From JANQPA01 sp964548175 (GTDB taxonomy: Bacteria > Bacteroidota > Bacteroidia > Chitinophagales > Saprospiraceae), in contig CAZJQS010000004.1 in assembly GCA_964548175.1 (NCBI GenBank), positions 62,001-126,000 of the forward strand: a DNA stretch of 64,000 nucleotides, in the 5' to 3' direction. Shown here one piece after another: positions 43,074 through 52,218 of this stretch. Each line of letters begins with the position of its first letter. Position 1 is the stretch's first letter. The notes under the pieces are model-generated. The model searched no databases, was not told the origin of the DNA, and saw only the letters and a list, made by a program, of their open reading frames with translations. Position numbers and translations under genes: made by a program.

Positions 43074-43399
43074 TTTTTAATCGGTTTTGAGATTATTTAC
43101 GGGCTTGTGCGAAAAGTCAGCTGTGCAAATGAGTACAATGACTTTTTTCACAACCCCAATAGCCGTTAAATGCAATTCTCATCCTCGTCGAAACGTAGAA
43201 TTGCGTTTTAATACCTGTTTGACCGTTTTGATGGGTAGAAAGCTACAGACCACATGAAGGGATTCACCTCAAGCGTGTAAGCGTGACAAGATTATGATCG
43301 GGTCTGTACTTATTATAGATTTTACAAATATATAGATATTAAATAGAAAAAGCAGGAAGTTCTATTAAAAAATAAATTTATTTAACATTTCGACATGTT
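43074..43399. other. Intergenic region with degenerate R1 hairpin
   Basis: A 326-base gap between two minus-strand genes. It holds an R1 inverted pair (43100-43157) and a minus-strand TATATTTG at 43325-43332 that could be the -7 box for the DUF1800 operon, about 250 bases upstream and without a clear -33 box. Confidence 0.4.
43100..43157. repeat. Dispersed repeat R1, inverted pair (degenerate left arm)
   Basis: The left arm CGGGCTTGTGCGAAAAGTCA (43100-43119) and right arm TGACTTTTTTCACAACCCC (43139-43157) pair around a 19-base spacer. The right arm has one substitution against the R1 consensus; the left arm has about four. Confidence 0.7.
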
Positions 43400-44983
43400 T
43401 CACTCTCCTGCTTTCCTGACAAGAAGTTCATCGAATAACTGGTTATCGATGCCGTAAACAGCAATTTTTACTTGCTGCTCTGTTACCTTAAAATGAGCGT
43501 AGTGATGTTTTTTGACGACGGTGTCCATTTTGGGATGTTCAGAAAGATCAAGAGGTTCCAGCCCGCCTCCGGCGCCACCTAAAATGAGGAAATGAGTGTA
43601 CTGGTCGCCGTAGGTTTTGCTCAGTCGTTCGTAATCGTGATTATGGCCGGACAATACAAAATCGATGTTTTTTGATTGGGCGAGGGAGTCCACCAGCGCC
43701 CTGATGAAGTCATCGCCATGGTAACCCGGCCAGCCTTGTGCATAGGGCGGCTGATGAATCAGCAGGAAGCGCCAGTCGGCTTCTTTCCATTCAGAGGAAT
43801 TCATCTGGGTCTCCATCCACTGCATTTGTTTACTCTGGATGTCGAGTGGGAAGATCTCATTGGGGTCCAGGGCCAGAAAAAATACATTCCGGTAGGTCCA
43901 CGAAAAATAGGTGGGGTGGTTTTGCTCTTCAAAAACGTACTTTTTATACAGTATGGGGTCCAGATCGTTGTAATAGCCGTCGTAATCGTGATTGCCGGCT
44001 ATGGGAAAAACCGGTTGCCGGTCGAGCAGTGGTTGCAAACACTGGGTGAAGGAGAGCCACTGCTGTTCATCCACTCCATGACCGACCAGATCCCCCAGTC
44101 CGATGCTGAAATCGTCCGGCCGTTCTGCCATGTACCTGACCAGCCGGGCAAAGGTACGCCATCCACCCTGACTGTCGCCCCAGGCCGTAAACGAAAACGA
44201 TTTTTCCTTTTTTTCTTCAAAAGGGCCGGCCTGGAACAGGGGCTTTTTTAGGGGAGGATATTCCGCTATTAGGGCTTTCATAGCAGTGGTGTCCCCTCCC
44301 GAAAAAACTTCTTTGAATGTTTCCCTTTCCCTGGTTTTCAGTTTTAATCCTTGTTGAAAGGCAAAATACATTAATTCCTGCCGAAGGTGATGAAGTTTTC
44401 TTTTTTCCATATAGCTCTGAAAAGCATCTGGGGTAAGCAGCACCGCTCTTCTAAGACCTCCCGCCATAGCATTGTTTAATACCCGGAGAGTGATCTTCAG
44501 GCTATCGGAGCTGGATGGAAGGTGAAAATAATCTCCATACAAAGGAACTTGCCGTTTTTCATTTATAAAACACTGTACGCCGTCGTCTCCATTGGCGTAT
44601 AAATAGGCTTCTTCCGGGAAAAGAAAAGTTTGTTCATACCAAAAGGGCCAATTGGGATATGGAAGCCGATGAGAGAGGGTGACCACTGTGTCCCATTCAG
44701 GATGCGCTTTATAATCAACCACTAATCCATTAACCGGATCTCCTAAGCCGAATTGCCAGCCCGAAGAAAGTTCCTGAGAAAAAGCAGGCCTGGGAGCGGG
44801 ATGCGCTTTAATGATTTGATAAAGCTCATAAAGCAGGTCGTTTTGCTGCAGACTGGCGGAGTCGATAAAGAAAAAATGATCTTTTGGGGTAAAATCAGAG
44901 AGGTCCATATTTTTTTCCGGGACGGAACAGCTCCATAACAACAAAATGGCAAATGATAGAAAAAAAGGAACGGCGCCTTTCAT
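43400..44983 (-). CDS. Calcineurin-like metallophosphoesterase lipoprotein
   Basis: The 527-residue protein begins with a lipoprotein signal (LLWSC, Cys19). The N-terminal half (about 25-250) looks beta-rich with NGDDGVQCFIN, perhaps a galactose-binding-like domain. The C-terminal half is a dimetal phosphoesterase of the purple acid phosphatase type: Asp270 in WGDSQGG, Asp298 in GLGDLVGHG, Asn331-His332 in GNHDYDG, His410 in HQPPYAQG, and His447/His449 in SGHNHDYERL. It should act in the periplasm or at the surface; the substrate is unknown. The gene is alone, divergent from the permease gene. Confidence 0.92.
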   Translation of the reverse strand: MKGAVPFFLSFAILLLWSCSVPEKNMDLSDFTPKDHFFFIDSASLQQNDLLYELYQIIKAHPAPRPAFSQELSSGWQFGLGDPVNGLVVDYKAHPEWDTVVTLSHRLPYPNWPFWYEQTFLFPEEAYLYANGDDGVQCFINEKRQVPLYGDYFHLPSSSDSLKITLRVLNNAMAGGLRRAVLLTPDAFQSYMEKRKLHHLRQELMYFAFQQGLKLKTRERETFKEVFSGGDTTAMKALIAEYPPLKKPLFQAGPFEEKKEKSFSFTAWGDSQGGWRTFARLVRYMAERPDDFSIGLGDLVGHGVDEQQWLSFTQCLQPLLDRQPVFPIAGNHDYDGYYNDLDPILYKKYVFEEQNHPTYFSWTYRNVFFLALDPNEIFPLDIQSKQMQWMETQMNSSEWKEADWRFLLIHQPPYAQGWPGYHGDDFIRALVDSLAQSKNIDFVLSGHNHDYERLSKTYGDQYTHFLILGGAGGGLEPLDLSEHPKMDTVVKKHHYAHFKVTEQQVKIAVYGIDNQLFDELLVRKAGE

Positions 44984-45180
44984 GAATCTCAGTTGATTAA
45001 AGGTGGTTAAACTTTTTTACTGAGGAAAGGTAGGGCTTTAATGTTGGTGGAGGGTTAAGGCGGGGTTAAATGTACATCAATAGCATATACCTGTGAGATC
45101 ATTGATCGATATTTTTATTTTCTGTGCACAGCAGACGTAACCTTTTACTCAGAATGGGGTCTTTTATCAAAAAGACCATC

Positions 45181-47535
45181 ATGATCACCCACGCAATAAC
45201 CATTGCTTTGCGCAATTTCAAGCGCCACAAAAGTTCTTTTTTCATCAACCTCATCGGTTTGTCTACCGGGATCGCTTGCACCTTGCTCATTTTTCTTTGG
45301 GTTAAGGATGAAATGCAGGTGGATAAGTTCCACGAAAAAAACGAACGGCTTTTCTATGTGATGGAACATCAGCAGTATTCCGGAGACCTCATGACTACAC
45401 AATCCACCCCAGGATTGTTGGCGGAAACACTGGTGGAAGAAATACCGGAAATTGAACATGGGGCTACTTTGATCTGGCCGAACGATTACACCTTGACTGT
45501 AGGTGAAAAGAACCTCAAAGCCAGCGGCCGTCATGTCGGGAAAGACTTTTTCGACCTTTTCAGCTTCGAATTGATCGCGGGAGATAAAGAAAAAGTGCTG
45601 GTCGACCCCAATGCTGTATTGCTTTCCAGGAGTATGGCCGAAAACTTGTTCGGTTCGGTGGAAAAGGCTATGAATCAGAGCCTGGAAAGGGATCACAAGG
45701 AATTATTTACTGTAACAGGCATTTTTGAAGACGTTCCCAGGCAGTCTTCCCTGGAATTTGAGGTTCTTTTCAATTATGAGCACTACAAAAAAGAGAATGA
45801 CTGGTTATTGAGCTGGGGTAATAACGGTCCGCCGACCATCATCACGCTGGTGGAAGGGGCAGATCCGGAAAAAGTAAGCGATAAGATCGCCGGTTTTGTG
45901 AAAGACCGGAATGAGCAGTCTAATGTCACCTTGTTTTTGAAGTCCTATTCTGAGCGGTATTTGCATGGTCGTTATAAAGATGGCAAGCAGGTCGGCGGTC
46001 GTATTGAGTATGTGCGTTTGTTCTCCATCATTGCAGTATTCATCCTATTCATCGCCTGTATTAACTTCATGAACCTTTCCACTGCCCGGGCTTCCCGCCG
46101 GGCCAAGGAAATCGGCGTAAAGAAGTCTCTGGGAGCGGAGAAACACCGGCTGGTGGGGCAGTTCCTGCAGGAGTCGACGCTGATTTCGTTTTTTTCCCTG
46201 ATCGTGGCTATTCTGCTCGTATTGTTGTTTTTACCGGCCTTTAATGTGCTGACGGAAAAGGAGATCCGTTTGCGTCCTGATCTGACATTAATAGGCGGGC
46301 TGGTGCTGATAACGCTGCTCACGGGTTTGTTAGCGGGAAGTTATCCGGCTTTTTACTTGTCATCGTTCAGGCCGGTGAAAGTGCTTAAGGGTGAGTTGAA
46401 ATCCTCTTTGGGTGAATTGTGGGTAAGGAAAGGGTTGGTTGTCTTTCAATTTACCCTGTCGATCGTTCTGATCGTAGCGGTGATCGTGGTGGGCCGGCAG
46501 ATCCGATATGTGCAGTCGAAAAATCTGGGTTATGATAAAGATCTGTTGATTTATTTTCCAAAAGAGGGGCGGCTTCAGGAGCAGAGTGAAACGTTTATTG
46601 CCGAAGCGAAAAAGCTACCGGGCGTCGCCAATGTTTCCGCGATCGGTCACAATTTAGTGGGCCGGCAGAACAATACTTCGGGGCTCAACTGGGAGGGGAA
46701 AGATCCTGAAGATCTTATCCTTTTCGAAAATGTAAGGGTGGATTATGACTTACTGGAAACCATTGGAGTAGAACTTAAAGAGGGGCGTTCTTTCTCCCGG
46801 CAATATGGGGCGGATACCAGCAAGATCATTTTCAATGAGCGGGCCATAGCGATCATGAATATGGAGGATCCTATCGGTAAGAAGATCCGTTTGTGGGATG
46901 AGTATGATCTGGAAATCATCGGGGTGGTCAAAGACTTTCATTTTCAATCGTTAAGACAAGGCATGAATCCCTTGTTTTTTTTGCTAAATCCGGATAATGC
47001 CTGGAATATCATGGTTCGTATTGAGCCGGGCCAAGCACAGGAAGCCGTCAGCAGTTTGCGGGAGTTTTATGAATCCTACAATTCAGGTTTTACCTTTGAT
47101 TTCAAATTTATGAATGAGGAATATGCGGGACAATACGAGGCGGAGCAGCGCGTGGCTGCGCTATCCAGGTATTTCGCTGGTCTGGCGATCCTGATCTCCT
47201 GTTTGGGTTTATTTGGCCTGGCGGCTTTTACGGCGGATCGGCGGAGGAAAGAGATCGGTATACGGAAGGTGCTCGGGGCGACGGTATCGGACATTGTTTT
47301 GCTGCTGACGAGGAATTTCACGCAACTGGTATTGGTGGCGATCATAGTGGGTCTGCCCATTGCTTATTATCTGACCAAGCAATGGTTGAATGACTTTGCC
47401 TACCGGATTGACCTGAGCTTGTTGTTTTTTGCACTGGCCAGCGGACTGGTGCTGCTGATCTCCTGGTTCACGGTTAGTTTTCAGGCATACAAAGCCGCGA
47501 ATTTAAATCCAAAGGATTGTTTAAGGGATGAATAA
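45181..47535 (+). CDS. FtsX/MacB-type ABC transporter permease
   Basis: The 784-residue membrane protein has the Bacteroidota double-FtsX layout: an N-terminal helix with MacB periplasmic core domain (about 2-250), an FtsX domain starting near 275 with FILFIACINFMNLSTARASR, a second periplasmic domain, and a C-terminal FtsX domain (about 660-784) with CLGLFGLAAFTADRRRKEIG. I start at ATG 45181 because MITHAITIALRNFKRH is the usual N-terminus; the frame is open 19 codons further up. No ATPase gene is adjacent, so its partner is elsewhere. A decayed relative lies at 50530-50625. It meets the YqhA gene stop to stop with no gap. Confidence 0.92.
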   Translation: MITHAITIALRNFKRHKSSFFINLIGLSTGIACTLLIFLWVKDEMQVDKFHEKNERLFYVMEHQQYSGDLMTTQSTPGLLAETLVEEIPEIEHGATLIWPNDYTLTVGEKNLKASGRHVGKDFFDLFSFELIAGDKEKVLVDPNAVLLSRSMAENLFGSVEKAMNQSLERDHKELFTVTGIFEDVPRQSSLEFEVLFNYEHYKKENDWLLSWGNNGPPTIITLVEGADPEKVSDKIAGFVKDRNEQSNVTLFLKSYSERYLHGRYKDGKQVGGRIEYVRLFSIIAVFILFIACINFMNLSTARASRRAKEIGVKKSLGAEKHRLVGQFLQESTLISFFSLIVAILLVLLFLPAFNVLTEKEIRLRPDLTLIGGLVLITLLTGLLAGSYPAFYLSSFRPVKVLKGELKSSLGELWVRKGLVVFQFTLSIVLIVAVIVVGRQIRYVQSKNLGYDKDLLIYFPKEGRLQEQSETFIAEAKKLPGVANVSAIGHNLVGRQNNTSGLNWEGKDPEDLILFENVRVDYDLLETIGVELKEGRSFSRQYGADTSKIIFNERAIAIMNMEDPIGKKIRLWDEYDLEIIGVVKDFHFQSLRQGMNPLFFLLNPDNAWNIMVRIEPGQAQEAVSSLREFYESYNSGFTFDFKFMNEEYAGQYEAEQRVAALSRYFAGLAILISCLGLFGLAAFTADRRRKEIGIRKVLGATVSDIVLLLTRNFTQLVLVAIIVGLPIAYYLTKQWLNDFAYRIDLSLLFFALASGLVLLISWFTVSFQAYKAANLNPKDCLRDE

Positions 47536-47997
47536 TCATTCCTTACTTTTCTTAATGCTAATAAAATAACTCAATGCCGCGATCATCGCGCCAATGCTCA
47601 GGCCATAGTATAAAATGTTCTGGTTTCCGTTCCAGGTGACCACGGTGCCCACGAAGGAAACCACGATGACCATGATAGAGGCTTTTACCAGCAGTACTTT
47701 CAGCTGATCGAAATCCTTGATGATCAGCCAGTCGGGCAGTTGTTCGATGGAGTGAACGAAAAGCTCGTACAGCCCTATGCCGAGTATTTGGATGACGATG
47801 CCCAAAAATATCAGGTCCAGTCCTTTCAGCACGGTGCTGATGATCTTTCCTTCTGCTTCAAAATTAAAAAGTATAGTTTTGATGGCTACAAAGGTGATGT
47901 AGCCGCCATAAAGCACCACCATAGTGCCGACGATGGCAAAGAGAACTGAAACGATGATATTCGTGGCTTTGAGGAGCCAGGCGTAGAGGTTGTCCAT
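47536..47997 (-). CDS. YqhA family (UPF0114) membrane protein
   Basis: The 153-residue protein has four hydrophobic helices (about 12-38, 58-80, 100-120, 126-147). ELFVHSIEQLPDWLIIKDFD, near 78-97, is the family signature of YqhA/UPF0114. The function is unknown; it is an inner-membrane protein. The stop codon directly abuts that of the permease gene. Confidence 0.88.
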   Translation of the reverse strand: MDNLYAWLLKATNIIVSVLFAIVGTMVVLYGGYITFVAIKTILFNFEAEGKIISTVLKGLDLIFLGIVIQILGIGLYELFVHSIEQLPDWLIIKDFDQLKVLLVKASIMVIVVSFVGTVVTWNGNQNILYYGLSIGAMIAALSYFISIKKSKE

Positions 47998-48204
47998 TCA
48001 AAGAGGTAGTTGGTCCAGAGTTATAACTGAAAAAAGGGATAAAGGTTAAAAAAAATAGACTTCTAGAACTAAAACGAAGAGATATACAACATAAATCCAA
48101 GAATTTTTTGAATAAGTACAAAAACAGGAGAGGAAAGATAGGTAATATACGGGAAATAAAAGACCAAGCGAAGGGTCTCTTTTCCTCAAAATAAAACCAT
48201 CAAA

Positions 48205-49395
48205 ATGCAACAGAAACCAATCGTAAAAAATGATCTCTCCATTTCAGTTGGCCCATTAAAAGTTATTGCGGACCAAATGGCCAATCGAGCTTACTTAGCA
48301 GCGGAAAAGGTAGTCATGAATCCTAACTTAAAGCCGGTTGAAGGTAATTATGAGGCTATTTTCGCCGATAGATTCAGAGCGCTGCCGTATTATTTACAAG
48401 ATCAGTATCGCGCCAAATTTGAGCGCTACTACAAGATAAACCCCGTATACAGAAAAATGGAATTTGGGAGCGTACTACCTGAGATAGTGGAAGGTCGCGA
48501 GGTGGATGAAAGTACTAAAGACGTTCTTTTCCCTGAGCGTGCCGAGGCGATGTCAGAAAACCAAATTATAACGGAAGTTTACAGCCTGTTAGGTTTGAAT
48601 ATGGAGCCGGTCAAAAAAAAGTCGGCCGTCCACAAAAAACTAGATTTATATGTGAAAAAGATCAAGTGTGTAGATGAAACAGGAAGGGGGTTTTGGGGGG
48701 AATTAGGCGATGATGAAATTTATTTGTCGGGCATCCTGGTTAGTTGTAGTGGGGAAAGCCAAAAAATCAGCTTTAGAAAAGTTGGAAATTTCAACGATGG
48801 GGATGTCAAAAACGTAAAATGGTTGTGGCGCCGATTCGATTTAGCGGATGGTGGTGATCAATGGCCCAAAATATTCATCGCAACCTTTATTCTCGCAGAG
48901 AAATACCTGGGCGGCATGTCCAGCTTCCTGAATAAACTTTATGACAAAGTACACGAAGATCTGGAAAAATACCTGGCTCAGTTAATCGGAAAATCATTGA
49001 CTCCAAGACTAGGTGCTGTTTTAGGGCCAGTCGTGGGCGTTATTGTGGCGGATATTATTGATAAAGTGCTTGGAAAAATTATTGGGGCTACCCAAGACGA
49101 TATTTTTAGACGTCCCAGAACTGCAATCTTAGCGTTGCCGGATGAGGATGCTAATTTTACCATTCGTTTTATGAATAGAACCATTCCAATGGAGTGGTCG
49201 AATTCCTACAGGTTAGATTTTAAAGATCATAATGGACATTATGACCTGGATTACCAATGGCATCTATATCAACACAAGGTTTCGGAAAACGATTCAGGAG
49301 CCAACTCCGGAACGGGTTCAGGAGGAACGGCCGGTGGTGGAGGTGGTATGATCCTAACAAACAAACAGAACAAAATTAAGCAGTTGGAAGCTTAG
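48205..49395 (+). CDS. Unknown protein with glycine-rich hydrophobic segment
   Basis: I do not recognise this 396-residue protein. There is no signal peptide. Residues 148-195 form a beta-rich segment with CVDETGRGFWGELGDDEIYLSG broken by Gly and acids (longest motif written here is DDEIYLSG). Residues 240-297 are hydrophobic and glycine-rich (PRLGAVLGPVVGVIVADII), which could insert in a membrane, as seen in some toxins and holin-like proteins. The C-terminus has a Gly/Ser linker (about 362-381) and a basic tail. It is convergent with a signal-less M15-like peptidase gene. A role as an exported toxin or as a surface protein is possible but unproven. Confidence 0.7.
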   Translation: MQQKPIVKNDLSISVGPLKVIADQMANRAYLAAEKVVMNPNLKPVEGNYEAIFADRFRALPYYLQDQYRAKFERYYKINPVYRKMEFGSVLPEIVEGREVDESTKDVLFPERAEAMSENQIITEVYSLLGLNMEPVKKKSAVHKKLDLYVKKIKCVDETGRGFWGELGDDEIYLSGILVSCSGESQKISFRKVGNFNDGDVKNVKWLWRRFDLADGGDQWPKIFIATFILAEKYLGGMSSFLNKLYDKVHEDLEKYLAQLIGKSLTPRLGAVLGPVVGVIVADIIDKVLGKIIGATQDDIFRRPRTAILALPDEDANFTIRFMNRTIPMEWSNSYRLDFKDHNGHYDLDYQWHLYQHKVSENDSGANSGTGSGGTAGGGGGMILTNKQNKIKQLEA

Positions 49396-49442
49396 TTACT
49401 GAGCGCAACCTTATAAACTTGAATTTGGTAAGTACACTAATT

Positions 49443-49486
49443 GAGCTGTCTCAAGATGCCGTAGTGCAGGTCTTTTGAGACAGCTC
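49443..49486. terminator. Hairpin between convergent genes
   Basis: GAGCTGTCTCAA (49443-49454) and TTGAGACAGCTC (49475-49486) are a perfect 12-bp stem with a 20-base loop that can pair further (AGA/TCT). It lies between two convergent stops. A T-tract is weak (CTAATTT). Confidence 0.65.
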
Positions 49487-49517
49487 TAATTTCATGGAAG
49501 TTCTCCCTTTTTTAAGC

Positions 49518-50345
49518 TCAAACCAGCTCCTCAATCGCCTGATCCAGTCGATCCTGTTCCTCTTCGAAACTGTTCAGCCAGTTGCTGGTGGCGGTATTGA
49601 AGCGAAAGCTATTCAAAGCCTGCATAATGGCGTTGCTGTGCGCCGTCGTTTGTTCGCTTAATAATGCGTATACGTTTTCCAGCAGGCGAGGCGGATGTTT
49701 TTCTACATTGAATAATTTAAAAGCGATTTTACCAGTCAGGTCAAGGTACTGCAACCAAATGTTTGCGTCGGTAATCTCCCCGACAATATTCAGCCGGTGA
49801 AATACCCTGTTTAAGGCGCCGTTGGTCTGAGGCCCCCAGATGCCATCTATAATTACTTCTTCATTATAGATATAGGAAAGCGTGAGTTGTAAGTACAATA
49901 CTCTTGATTTAGAACCCAGGTAAAAATCAACCGGGGAGCTGCTGTCAAAATGCCAATGGTCCCGATGGGCGGCATTGTAAAAATAATTCAATATGATGCC
50001 GAAGTGTTTTCGAAGGAAAGACTCGGTGCCCAGGTACAGCTCATAATCAAACAGGAAGTTTTTGGTGATGAAGCGGTAGTCATCCCAGAAAATAGCGTCG
50101 AGGTCGAAGGCCCGTCCTCTGTTGTGCTGGCTGTTGGGCTTATTGACGAAAATGCCGGCGCAGGTAATGATCCGGGGAACACCCAGTGGATGATGCTGGA
50201 ATAATTCCTGGAAACAGATTTTGAGTTTTCGAAGAAATGTTTCCTGGACCGGATAAGAAGCGTTGTAACCTTCTGTGCCATAAGGATGGTTCGGTGTACG
50301 GGCATAATGGAGAGGAATGCCATTGATTTCACTTACGTATACCAT
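49518..50345 (-). CDS. M15/extensin-like peptidoglycan peptidase with PG-binding domain
   Basis: The 275-residue protein has the zinc ligands of M15-type D,D-peptidases: NSQHNRGRAFDLDA at 71-84 gives His74 and Asp81, and HRDHWHFD at 127-134 gives the third His. Around 150-185, VIIDGIWGPQTNGALNRVF matches a peptidoglycan-binding domain of the PG_binding_1 type. The rest (190-275) is helical. It would cut peptide cross-links in cell-wall material. There is no signal peptide, so it is either a secreted effector, a lytic enzyme released otherwise, or cytoplasmic. It is convergent with the unknown 396-residue gene. Confidence 0.75.
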   Translation of the reverse strand: MVYVSEINGIPLHYARTPNHPYGTEGYNASYPVQETFLRKLKICFQELFQHHPLGVPRIITCAGIFVNKPNSQHNRGRAFDLDAIFWDDYRFITKNFLFDYELYLGTESFLRKHFGIILNYFYNAAHRDHWHFDSSSPVDFYLGSKSRVLYLQLTLSYIYNEEVIIDGIWGPQTNGALNRVFHRLNIVGEITDANIWLQYLDLTGKIAFKLFNVEKHPPRLLENVYALLSEQTTAHSNAIMQALNSFRFNTATSNWLNSFEEEQDRLDQAIEELV

Positions 50346-50529
50346 AAGCTGGAGTTTTTAGGTGATTGAATCGTTGGAGGCGGCGAAAAAAGTCGATGGC
50401 TCTTTTTGCTCAGCCTCCATGAAAATAACTGTTTTGTTGTCTTCAATATCGGGAAATTATGATTTTGTTCAAAACCTAGATCGATAGAAAAAAAAACTTT
50501 ATTTATATACAGGAACGAATTCGATGAAA

Positions 50530-50625
50530 TCGTCTTCCTTTGGCCCGGGTTAACGCTCTTGCTGTCGCCAGATTGATGAAATTAATGCGGGCCAGGAATA
50601 AAATAAAAATACCGATTTCCTTCAA
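50530..50625 (-). pseudogene. Remnant of an FtsX/MacB-type permease gene
   Basis: The minus strand encodes IGIFILFLARINFINLATAR followed by ALTRAKGRR. The permease at 45181 has IAVFILFIACINFMNLSTAR then ASRRAKEIG; 18 of 26 aligned residues agree. Nothing on either side continues the match, so only about 30 codons survive. It fills much of the 329-base gap before the carotenoid oxygenase gene; otherwise that gap holds nothing I recognise. Confidence 0.7.
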
Positions 50626-50674
50626 ATCCTTTTTCCTCCCCTGGTGTTCTATTGCCAAATCAATAGAACCGACC

Positions 50675-52117
50675 ATGGAAGCACTCAAAAAATACTTCTT
50701 CGCCGCCCGGAAAGTGGAAAAGGAATACCAACAACATGAACTCCCCATAAATGGAGAAATGCCGGCCAGGCTCAAAGGCACGTTGTTTCGCAACGGCAAC
50801 GGCCGTTTTGAGCACCAGGGGGTCATGTACAATCACCTCTTTGACGGCGACGGCATGATCACCAAGTTTGACATCCGGGACGGGAAAATATTTTACAGCA
50901 ACCGTTATGTGCGCACAAAAGAATTTGTGGAAGAAAACGAGGCAGGGAAGATGCTCTACCGCAGCTTCGGGACCAACTTACCCGGCGGTTTTTGGAACAA
51001 CATGCTGAAAATGCGCTTTAAAAACGCCGCCAACACCAGCGTAATCCATCATGGTGGAAAAATGCTGGCTTTGTGGGAAGGCGGGCTGCCGCATGAGATC
51101 GATCCGCAAAGCTTGGAAACGATCGGGCGGTACGATTATGACGGGGTTTTAATCAATGATTTTTCAGCCGTAGATAAATTAATCAATCCGGAACTGCCTT
51201 TTTCGGCTCACCCAAAGATACATGCCCCCACCGGCGTGCTGCACAATTTCGGCACCGCCGCCGGGGCGAAACAGCGGTTGGTGCTTTATGAGGTAGAACC
51301 TGATGGTAAAGCTGCTAAAAGCCAGATCATCCCTATGGATGAGGTAACCTTTACGCACGATTTCGTGCTCACCCGTAGCGGGAAAAAGATCTTTTTTCTC
51401 ACGCCAGTAGCATTCGACCTGTTTCAGGCCTTTTCCGGCTTGCAGTCGCCCGTTGAATCTATGCGTATTGACCAGTCCAAAAAGACCCAGATATTGGTGG
51501 TGGATGCTGATCAAAAGGTGCACCGACTAGAAACCGATTTTTGTTTCGTTTTTCATTTCGCCAATGGTTTTGATGTTGATGAGAACAAAGTAGTGGTGGA
51601 CGGCTACATCATGGACGATTTCCCTTCTGCTGATGCTGTGAAATCCTACATCCAGGGGGAGCCGGGGGAAGGACCCGTTCCTATGCTCACGCGTTTTGAG
51701 CTGGATTTGTCTAACGGCGAAGTAGTTCGTACCTTACTAAGCGATTATCCCGGGGAGTTGCCCTTTGTATCGCCCGAAAAGGAAGGTCGGTCTAATCGGT
51801 ATATCTGGAACATTGCCGGTCCTCCGGAGACCCGGAGAATGATCCTGAATGGCCTGGCTAAGGTGGATACGCAGGAAAAAAATACCCTTTTTAAAGATTT
51901 TCGGCCGAATTTACCTGGTGAGCCGGTCTTTGTGCCCAAGCCGGGAGCACAAGAAGAAGACGAGGGCTGGTTGCTGATGTTGCTGTTCGATGCGGAGGCG
52001 ATGCAGACCAGTTTGTTGGTTTTAGAAGCCGATGATCTTTCAGAAGTGGCTTCGGCAGTGCTTCCGCATAATATACCATTGGGTTTTCATGGGTTTTGGA
52101 TGGGGGAAACCAACTGA
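50675..52117 (+). CDS. Carotenoid cleavage oxygenase (RPE65 family)
   Basis: The protein is 480 residues from ATG 50675. The frame is open 45 codons upstream, but that stretch is antisense to the permease remnant, so I reject it. The family cleaves carotenoids or related double bonds with a non-heme iron held by four His. Family blocks visible are LKGTLFRNGNGRFEHQG near residue 29, HLFDGDGMI near 49, KIHAPTGVLHNFGT, FTHDFVLT, FHFANGFD and the C-terminal PLGFHGFW. The His in each of the last four are the probable iron ligands. It is likely cytoplasmic or membrane-associated. An AraC regulator follows. Confidence 0.9.
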   Translation: MEALKKYFFAARKVEKEYQQHELPINGEMPARLKGTLFRNGNGRFEHQGVMYNHLFDGDGMITKFDIRDGKIFYSNRYVRTKEFVEENEAGKMLYRSFGTNLPGGFWNNMLKMRFKNAANTSVIHHGGKMLALWEGGLPHEIDPQSLETIGRYDYDGVLINDFSAVDKLINPELPFSAHPKIHAPTGVLHNFGTAAGAKQRLVLYEVEPDGKAAKSQIIPMDEVTFTHDFVLTRSGKKIFFLTPVAFDLFQAFSGLQSPVESMRIDQSKKTQILVVDADQKVHRLETDFCFVFHFANGFDVDENKVVVDGYIMDDFPSADAVKSYIQGEPGEGPVPMLTRFELDLSNGEVVRTLLSDYPGELPFVSPEKEGRSNRYIWNIAGPPETRRMILNGLAKVDTQEKNTLFKDFRPNLPGEPVFVPKPGAQEEDEGWLLMLLFDAEAMQTSLLVLEADDLSEVASAVLPHNIPLGFHGFWMGETN

Positions 52118-52131
52118 TAATATTGTCACTT

Positions 52132-52162
52132 AATATAGGTTATGTTGGCGCCTGTAGGGCCA
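52132..52162 (+). repeat. Partial copy of repeat R3
   Basis: AATATAGGTTATGTTGGCGC and the bases following share all but one base with the left arm of the R3 hairpin at 57329-57348; the right arm is only partly kept (GGGCCAA). Confidence 0.5.
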
Positions 52163-52218
52163 ATTTTTACCCGTGATGATCCCGTCGAAACAAGTCTATT
52201 ATTTACCTGAGATAAAAA

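Noticed and set aside
49443..49486. Possible insertion-sequence terminal repeats
   Set aside because: The arms are only 44 bases apart with no transposase and lie between two convergent stops, which fits a terminator.
50540..50674. N-terminal extension of the carotenoid oxygenase
   Set aside because: This stretch is antisense to the permease remnant and lies before the conserved family N-terminus.
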